This document shows, piece by piece, positions 10,658 to 15,485 of a DNA stretch of 15,485 nt. A program made the translations under genes and the position numbers. The stretch spans positions 1 to 15,485 of the forward strand of contig NW_003110331.1 in the NCBI RefSeq assembly GCF_000003605.2, in the 5' to 3' direction. The DNA comes from Saccoglossus kowalevskii. Lineage: Eukaryota > Hemichordata > Enteropneusta > Harrimaniidae. The notes under the pieces are model-generated. The model did not search any database, was not told the DNA's origin, and saw only the letters and a program-made list of their open reading frames with translations. Within the stretch, counting starts at the first letter, position 1, and each line of letters starts with the position of its first letter.

Positions 10658-11320
10658 ATGTCTTGTGTCACACTGATATACGAATATTATTCTGTCATGT
10701 CTTGTGTCACACTGATATACGAATATTATTCTGACATGTCTTGTGTCACACTGATATACGAATATTATTCTGTCATGTCTTGTGTCACACTGATATACGA
10801 ATATTATTCTGACATGTCTTGTGTCACACTGATATACGAACATCATTCTGTCATGTCTTGTGTCACACTGATATACGAATATTATTCTGACATGTCTTGT
10901 GTCACACTGATCTACGAATATTATTCTGACATGTCTTGTGTCACACTGATCTACGAACATTATTCTGTCATGTCTTGTGTCACACTGATATACGAATATT
11001 ATTCTGACATGTCTTGTGTCACACTGATATACGAATATTATTCTGTCATGTCTTGTGTCACACTGATATACGAATATTATTCTGACATGTCTTGTGTCAC
11101 ACTGATATACGAATATTATTCTGTCATGTCTTGTGTCACACTGATATACGAATATTATTCTGACATGTCTTGTGTCACACTGACATACGAACATTATTCT
11201 GCCATGTGTTGTGTCACACTGATATACGAACATTATTCTTTCATGTCTTGTGTCACACTGATATACGAACATTATTCTTTCATGTCTTGTGTCACACTGA
11301 TATACGAACATTATTCTGTC

Positions 11321-11358
11321 ATGTCTTGTGTCACACTGATATACGATCATTATCTGTC
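11321..11358. repeat. 38-bp unit (-1) with GATCAT
   Basis: Unit 291 reads TACGATCATTATCTGTC and lacks one T in the ATTATT run. Full-length unit 347 (13504-13542) shares the rare GATCAT. Their neighbours also match (288-293 and 344-349), so the deletion is specific to this copy. Confidence 0.94.
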
Positions 11359-11709
11359 ATGTCTTGTGTCACACTGATATACGAACATTATTCTGTCACG
11401 TCTTGTGTCACACTGATATACGAACATTATTCTGTCATGTCTTGTGTCACACTGATATACGAATATTATTCTGACATGTCTTGTATCACACTGATATACG
11501 AACATTATTCTGTCATGTCTTGTGTCACACTGATATACGAATATTATTCTGACATGTCTTGTGTCACACTGATATACGAATATTATTCTGCCATGTCTTG
11601 TGTCACACTGATATACGAACATTATTCTTTCATGTCTTGTGTCACACTGATATACGAATATTATCCTGTCATGTCTTGTGTCACACTGATATACGAATAT
11701 TATTCTGTC

Positions 11710-11943
11710 ATGTCTTGTGTCACACTGATATACGAATATTATTCTGTCATGTCTTGTGTCACACTGATATACGAATATTATTCTGACATGTCTTGTGTCA
11801 CACTGATATACGAATATTATTCTGCCATGTCTTGTGTCACACTGATATACGAATATTATTCTGACATGTCTTGTGTCACACTGATATACGAATATTATTC
11901 TGCCATGTCTTGTGTCACACTGATATACAAATATTATTCTGAC
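11710..11943. repeat. Recurrent 6-unit motif, segment F copy
   Basis: Units 301-306 follow the GTC-GAC-GCC-GAC-GCC-AAA/GAC order. As at 2234-2467, it is preceded by C28/TTC, C34/GTC and GTC units, so the shared block extends leftward to at least 11593. Confidence 0.88.
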
Positions 11944-12255
11944 ATGTCTTGTGTCACACTGATATACAAATATTATTCTGACATGTCTTGTGTCACACTG
12001 ATATACGAATATTATTCTGTCATGTCTTGTGTCACACTGATATACAAATATTATTCTGACATGTCTTGTGTCACACTGATATACGAATATTATTCTGTCA
12101 TGTCTTGTGTCACACTGATATACGAACATTATTCTGTCATGTCTTGTGTCACACTGATCTACGAACATTATTCTGACATGTCTTGTATCACACTGATATA
12201 CGAACATTATTCTGTCATGTCTTGTGTCACACTGATATACGAATATTATTCTGAC
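11866..12255. repeat. 10-unit (390-bp) higher-order repeat, distant copy
   Basis: Units 305-314 are identical by eye to units 193-202. The shared stretch with the next unit is 7500-7928 versus 11866-12294. The left flank here is the six-unit motif (11710-11943), which overlaps the block, whereas the left flank at 7500 is unrelated C28 units. Confidence 0.92.
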
Positions 12256-12606
12256 ATGTCTTGTGTCACACTGATATACGAATATTATTCTGCCATGTCT
12301 TGTGTCACACTGATATACGAATATTATTCTGACATGTCTTGTGTCACACTGATATACGAATATTATTCTGACATGTCTTGTGTCACACTGATATACAAAC
12401 ATTATTCTGTCATGTCTTGTGTCACACTGATATACGAATATTATTCTGACATGTCTTGTGTCACACTGATATACGAATATTATTCTGACATGTCTTGTGT
12501 CACACTGATATACAAATATTATTCTGACATGTCTTGTGTCACACTGATATACGAATATTATTCTGACATGTCTTGTGTCACACTGATATACGAATATTAT
12601 TCTGTC

Positions 12607-12918
12607 ATGTCTTGTGCCACACTGATATACGAATATTATCCTGACATGTCTTGTGTCACACTGATATACGAACATTATTCTGTCATGTCTTGTGTCACAC
12701 TGATATACGAATATTATTCTTTCATGTCTTGTGTCACACTGATATACGAACATTATTCTGTCATGTCTTGTGTCACACTGATATACGAACATTATTCTGC
12801 CATGTCTTGTGTCACACTGATATACGAACATTATTCTTTCATGTCTTGTGTCACACTGATATACGAACATTATTCTTTCATGTCTTGTGTCACACTGATA
12901 TATGAACATTATTCTGTC
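12607..12918. repeat. Second copy of the 3716-4027 block
   Basis: Units 324-331 match units 96-103, 228 units upstream. Unit 324 has GTGCCACAC, a variant otherwise seen only in units 12 and 91. Unit 331, with TATATG, is also the first unit of the 12880-13308 block. Confidence 0.88.
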
Positions 12919-13308
12919 ATGTCTTGTGTCACACTGATATACGAACATTATTCTGTCATGTCTTGTGTCACACTGATATACGAACATTATTCTGTCATGT
13001 CTTGTGTCACACTGATATACGAACATTATTCTGTCATGTCTTGTGTCACACTGATATACGAATATTATTCTGCCATGTCTTGTGTCACACTGATATACGA
13101 ATATTATTCTGTCATGTCTTGTGTCACACATATATATGAATATTATTCTGTCATGTCTTGTGTCACACTGATATACGAATATTATTCTGTCATGTCTTGT
13201 GTCACACTGATATACGAATATTATTCTGTCATGTCTTGTGTCACACTGATATACGAATATTATTCTGTCATGTCTTGTGTCACACTGATATACGAACATT
13301 ATTCTTTC
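12880..13308. repeat. 11-unit block with CATATATATG unit, copy 2
   Basis: Units 331-341 match units 45-55 in order and content, offset by 286 units. The block begins inside another long-range copy (12607-12918, related to 3716-4027), and unit 331 belongs to both. This makes it a junction between two duplication histories. Confidence 0.87.
13114..13152. repeat. Divergent unit with CATATATATG palindrome (copy 3)
   Basis: Unit 337 carries the same three linked substitutions and local context. Downstream of the following C28/TTC unit the context differs from copies 1 and 2: GCC units follow instead of the TATCCTGTC unit. Confidence 0.95.
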
Positions 13309-13971
13309 ATGTCTTGTGTCACACTGATATACGAACATTATTCTGCCATGTCTTGTGTCACACTGATATACGAACATTATTCTGCCATGTCTTGTGTCAC
13401 ATTGATATACGAACATTATTCTTTCATGTCTTGTGTCACACTGATATACGAACATTATTCTTTCATGTCTTGTGTCACACTGATATACGAACATTATTCT
13501 GTCATGTCTTGTGTCACACTGATATACGATCATTATTCTGTCATGTCTGGTGTCACACTGATATACGAACATTATTCTGTCACGTCTTGTGTCACACTGA
13601 TATACGAACATTATTCTGTCATGTCTTGTGTCACACTGATATACGAATATTATTCTGCCATGTCTTGTGTCACACTGATATACGAACATTATTCTGTCAT
13701 GTCTTGTGTCACACTGATATACGAACATTATTCTGTCATGTCTTGTGTCACACTGATCTACGAACATTATTCTGTCATGTCTTGTATCACACTGATATAC
13801 GAACATTATTCTGTCATGTCTTGTGTCACACTGATCTACGAACATTATTCTGACATGTCTTGTATCACACTGATATACGAACATTATTCTGTCATGTCTT
13901 GTGTCACACTGATATACGAACATTATTCTGTCATGTCTTGTGTCACACTGATCTACGAACATTATTCTGAC

Positions 13972-14478
13972 ATGTCTTGTATCACACTGATATACGAACA
14001 TTATTCTGTCATGTCTTGTGTCACACTGATATACGAATATTATTCTGTCATGTCTTGTGTCACACTGATGTACGAATATTATTCTGACATGTCTTGTGTC
14101 ACACTGATATACGAATATTATTCTGCCATGTCTTGTGTCACACTGATATACGAATATTATTCTGACATGTCTTGTGTCACACTGATATACGAATATTATT
14201 CTGCCATGTCTTGTGTCACACTGATATACGAATATTATTCTGACATCTCTTGTGTTACACTGATATACGAATATTATTCTGCCATGTCTTGTGTCACACT
14301 GATATACGAATATTATTCTGCCATGTCTTGTGTCACACTGATATACGAATATTATTCTGCCATGTCTTGTGTCACACTGATATACGAACATTATTCTTTC
14401 ATGTCTTGTGTCACACTGATATACGAATATTATCCTGTCATGTCTTGTGTCACACTGATATACGAATATTATTCTGTC
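13972..14478. repeat. Second copy of the 5083-5589 block
   Basis: Units 359-371 follow the order of units 131-143, offset by 228 units, the same offset that relates 3716-4027 to 12607-12918. The sequence between those two pairs does not align at this offset, so one long duplication followed by internal rearrangement is possible but unproven. Confidence 0.8.
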
Positions 14479-14829
14479 ATGTCTTGTGTCACACTGATAT
14501 ACGAATATTATTCTGTCATGTCTTGTGTCACACTGATATACGAATAATATTCTGTCATGTCTTGTGTCACACTGATATACGAATATTATTCTGTCACGTA
14601 TTGTGTCACACTGATATACGAATATTATTCTGTCATGTCTTGTGTCACACTGATATACGAACATTATTCTTTCATGTCTTGTGTCACACTGATATACGAA
14701 TATTATCCTGTCATGTCTTGTGTCACACTGATATACGAATATTATTCTGTCATGTCTTGTGTCACACTGATATACGAACATTATTCTGACATGTCTTGTG
14801 TCACACTGATATACGAATATTATTCTGTT

Positions 14830-15375
14830 ATGTCTTGTGTCACACTGATATACAAATATTATTCTGACATGTCTTGTGTCACACTGATATACGAATATTA
14901 TTCTGCCATGTCTTGTGTCACACTGATATACGAATATTATTCTGCCATGTCTTGTGTCACACTGATATACGAATATTATTCTGTCATGTCTTGTGTCACA
15001 CTGATATACGAATATTATTCTGTCATGTCTTGTGTCACACTGATATACGAATATTATTCTGTCATGTCTTGTGTCACACTGATATACGAACATTATTCTG
15101 TCATGTCTTGTGTCACACTGATATACGAACATTATTCTGACATGTCTTGTGTCACACTGATATACGAATATTATTCTGTCATGTCTTGTGTCACACTGAT
15201 ATACGAACATTATTCTGTCATGTCTTGTGTCACACTGATATACGAACATTATTCTGTCATGTCTTGTGTCACACTGATATACAAACATTATTCTGTCATG
15301 TCTTGTGTCACACTGATATTCGAACATTATTCTGTCATGTCTTGTGTCACACTGATATACGAACATTATTCTGTC
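14830..15375. repeat. 14-unit copy related to 2429-2974
   Basis: Units 381-394 follow the order of units 63-76, offset by 318 units. One private base is seen, GATATTCGAA in unit 393 (T for A at unit position 23). The match weakens at unit 395. Confidence 0.83.
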
Positions 15376-15453
15376 ATGTCTTGTGTCACACTGATATACG
15401 AATATTATTCTGTCATGTCTTGTGTCACACTGATATACGAACATTATTCTGTC

Positions 15454-15485
15454 ATGTCTTGTGTCACACTGATATACAAACATTA
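15454..15485. repeat. Right-edge partial unit
   Basis: This is the first 32 bp of a further unit, of the A25/C28 subtype (TACAAACATTA). The array continues beyond the window. Confidence 0.93.

Larger units (their letters stand above)
9488..11320. repeat. Array segment E: 47 units in constant phase
   Basis: Units 244-290 are all 39 bp. This is the most uniform stretch, dominated by T28 units with alternating GAC/GTC or GAC/GCC ends. It contains the 9-unit periodicity at 9722-10657. C28 units appear at 246-248, 278, 281 and from 287 onward. Confidence 0.94.
11359..15453. repeat. Array segment F: 105 units in constant phase
   Basis: Units 292-396 are all 39 bp. The segment holds copies of blocks from segments A, B and D: the 390-bp repeat, the CATATATATG block and the 5083-5589 block. 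Unit 373 has a T to A change giving GAATAATAT at 14545-14547. The TGTATCAC unit is concentrated here (units 295, 313, 354, 356, 359). Confidence 0.94.
1..15485. repeat. 39-bp tandem satellite array filling the window
   Basis: The window is a head-to-tail array of one 39-bp unit, with 396 complete copies and a partial copy at each edge. In the commonest form, unit positions 1-16 read ATGTCTTGTGTCACAC and positions 20-35 read TATACGAATATTATTC, followed by a variable triplet at 37-39 (GTC, GAC, GCC or TTC). Most units differ from one another by only one to four substitutions, nearly all at positions 10, 20, 21, 25, 28, 34 and 37-39. There is no spacer, inverted copy, transposon or unique insert anywhere. 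The strand is arbitrary. Unit length is a multiple of three, so long open frames appear on both strands; I consider them non-coding. Array length and homogeneity point to eukaryotic satellite or minisatellite DNA, which is an inference. The family and species are not recognised. Confidence 0.97.

Noticed and set aside
11350-15483. Giant repeat protein of 1377 codons on the reverse strand
   Set aside because: Same arithmetic artefact. It overlaps an equally open forward frame, has no promoter, unique domain or start context, and is truncated by the window edge only because the array continues.
1-15485. CRISPR array (repeat length in the 30-40 bp range)
   Set aside because: The units abut directly with no unique spacers, and the variable bases are scattered substitutions inside the unit. 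No cas-like genes are present.
1-15485. Plasmid iterons or replication origin
   Set aside because: Nearly 400 contiguous copies with no replication gene or unique AT-rich region far exceeds iteron arrays, and nothing else indicates a plasmid.
1-15485. p53-like half-site TGACATGTCT, or TALE-homeodomain-like CTGTCA core, at unit junctions
   Set aside because: The first has one mismatch to the half-site consensus and the second is only six bases. Short matches repeated in a satellite are not evidence of function without binding data.
1-15485. CENP-B box within the unit
   Set aside because: I looked for the TTCG...CGGG-type core on both strands. The unit has no CGGG or CCCG, so there is no match.
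1-15485. Telomeric repeat or transposon-derived array
   Set aside because: The 39-bp unit is not a telomere-type motif, and no terminal inverted repeats, LTRs or transposase remnants are visible.

Overview
The whole window is one uninterrupted tandem array of a 39-bp satellite/minisatellite unit. I found no unique sequence, credible gene, RNA gene, transposon or CRISPR array. Walking the array by hand gives a 10-bp partial unit at the left edge, 396 complete units, and a 32-bp partial unit at the right edge. Six units have non-standard length (+2, +1, -1, -1, -1, -1), and 10 + 396x39 - 1 + 32 = 15485, so every base is accounted for. Both edges cut through a unit, so the real array is longer than the window. 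The unit is about one-third G+C (13 of 39 in the commonest form). A long homogeneous array with block-wise higher-order structure is typical of eukaryotic satellite DNA (centromeric, pericentromeric, subtelomeric or a large minisatellite locus). The sequence does not let me name the organism, and I do not recognise the repeat family.

Layout: six length-variant sites divide the array into constant-phase segments at 11-4105, 4147-6486, 6527-7306, 7383-9449, 9488-11320 and 11359-15485. I number the complete units 1-396 from position 11. Unit coordinates start at the ATG-like triplet, with no claim that it is translated. Most variation falls at a few unit positions: 10 (G/A), 20 (T/C), 21 (A/C), 25 (G/A), 28 (T/C), 34 (T/C) and 37-39 (GTC/GAC/GCC/TTC). 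These variants are linked in subfamilies, and the order of subfamilies forms larger repeats: a perfect 195-bp (5-unit) tandem duplication at 3053-3442, a 390-bp (10-unit) tandem duplication at 7500-8279, a 351-bp (9-unit) periodicity at 9722-10657, and several 300-900 bp blocks copied between distant parts of the array.

Because 39 is a multiple of 3, several frames on both strands stay open for hundreds of codons. These long open frames follow from the repeat arithmetic. Most unit variants would change the encoded residue, six indels break the frame, and both strands are equally open, so I annotate no coding sequence. The biological content is the evolutionary record of the array: unequal exchange or conversion, block duplication, local homogenisation and slippage.
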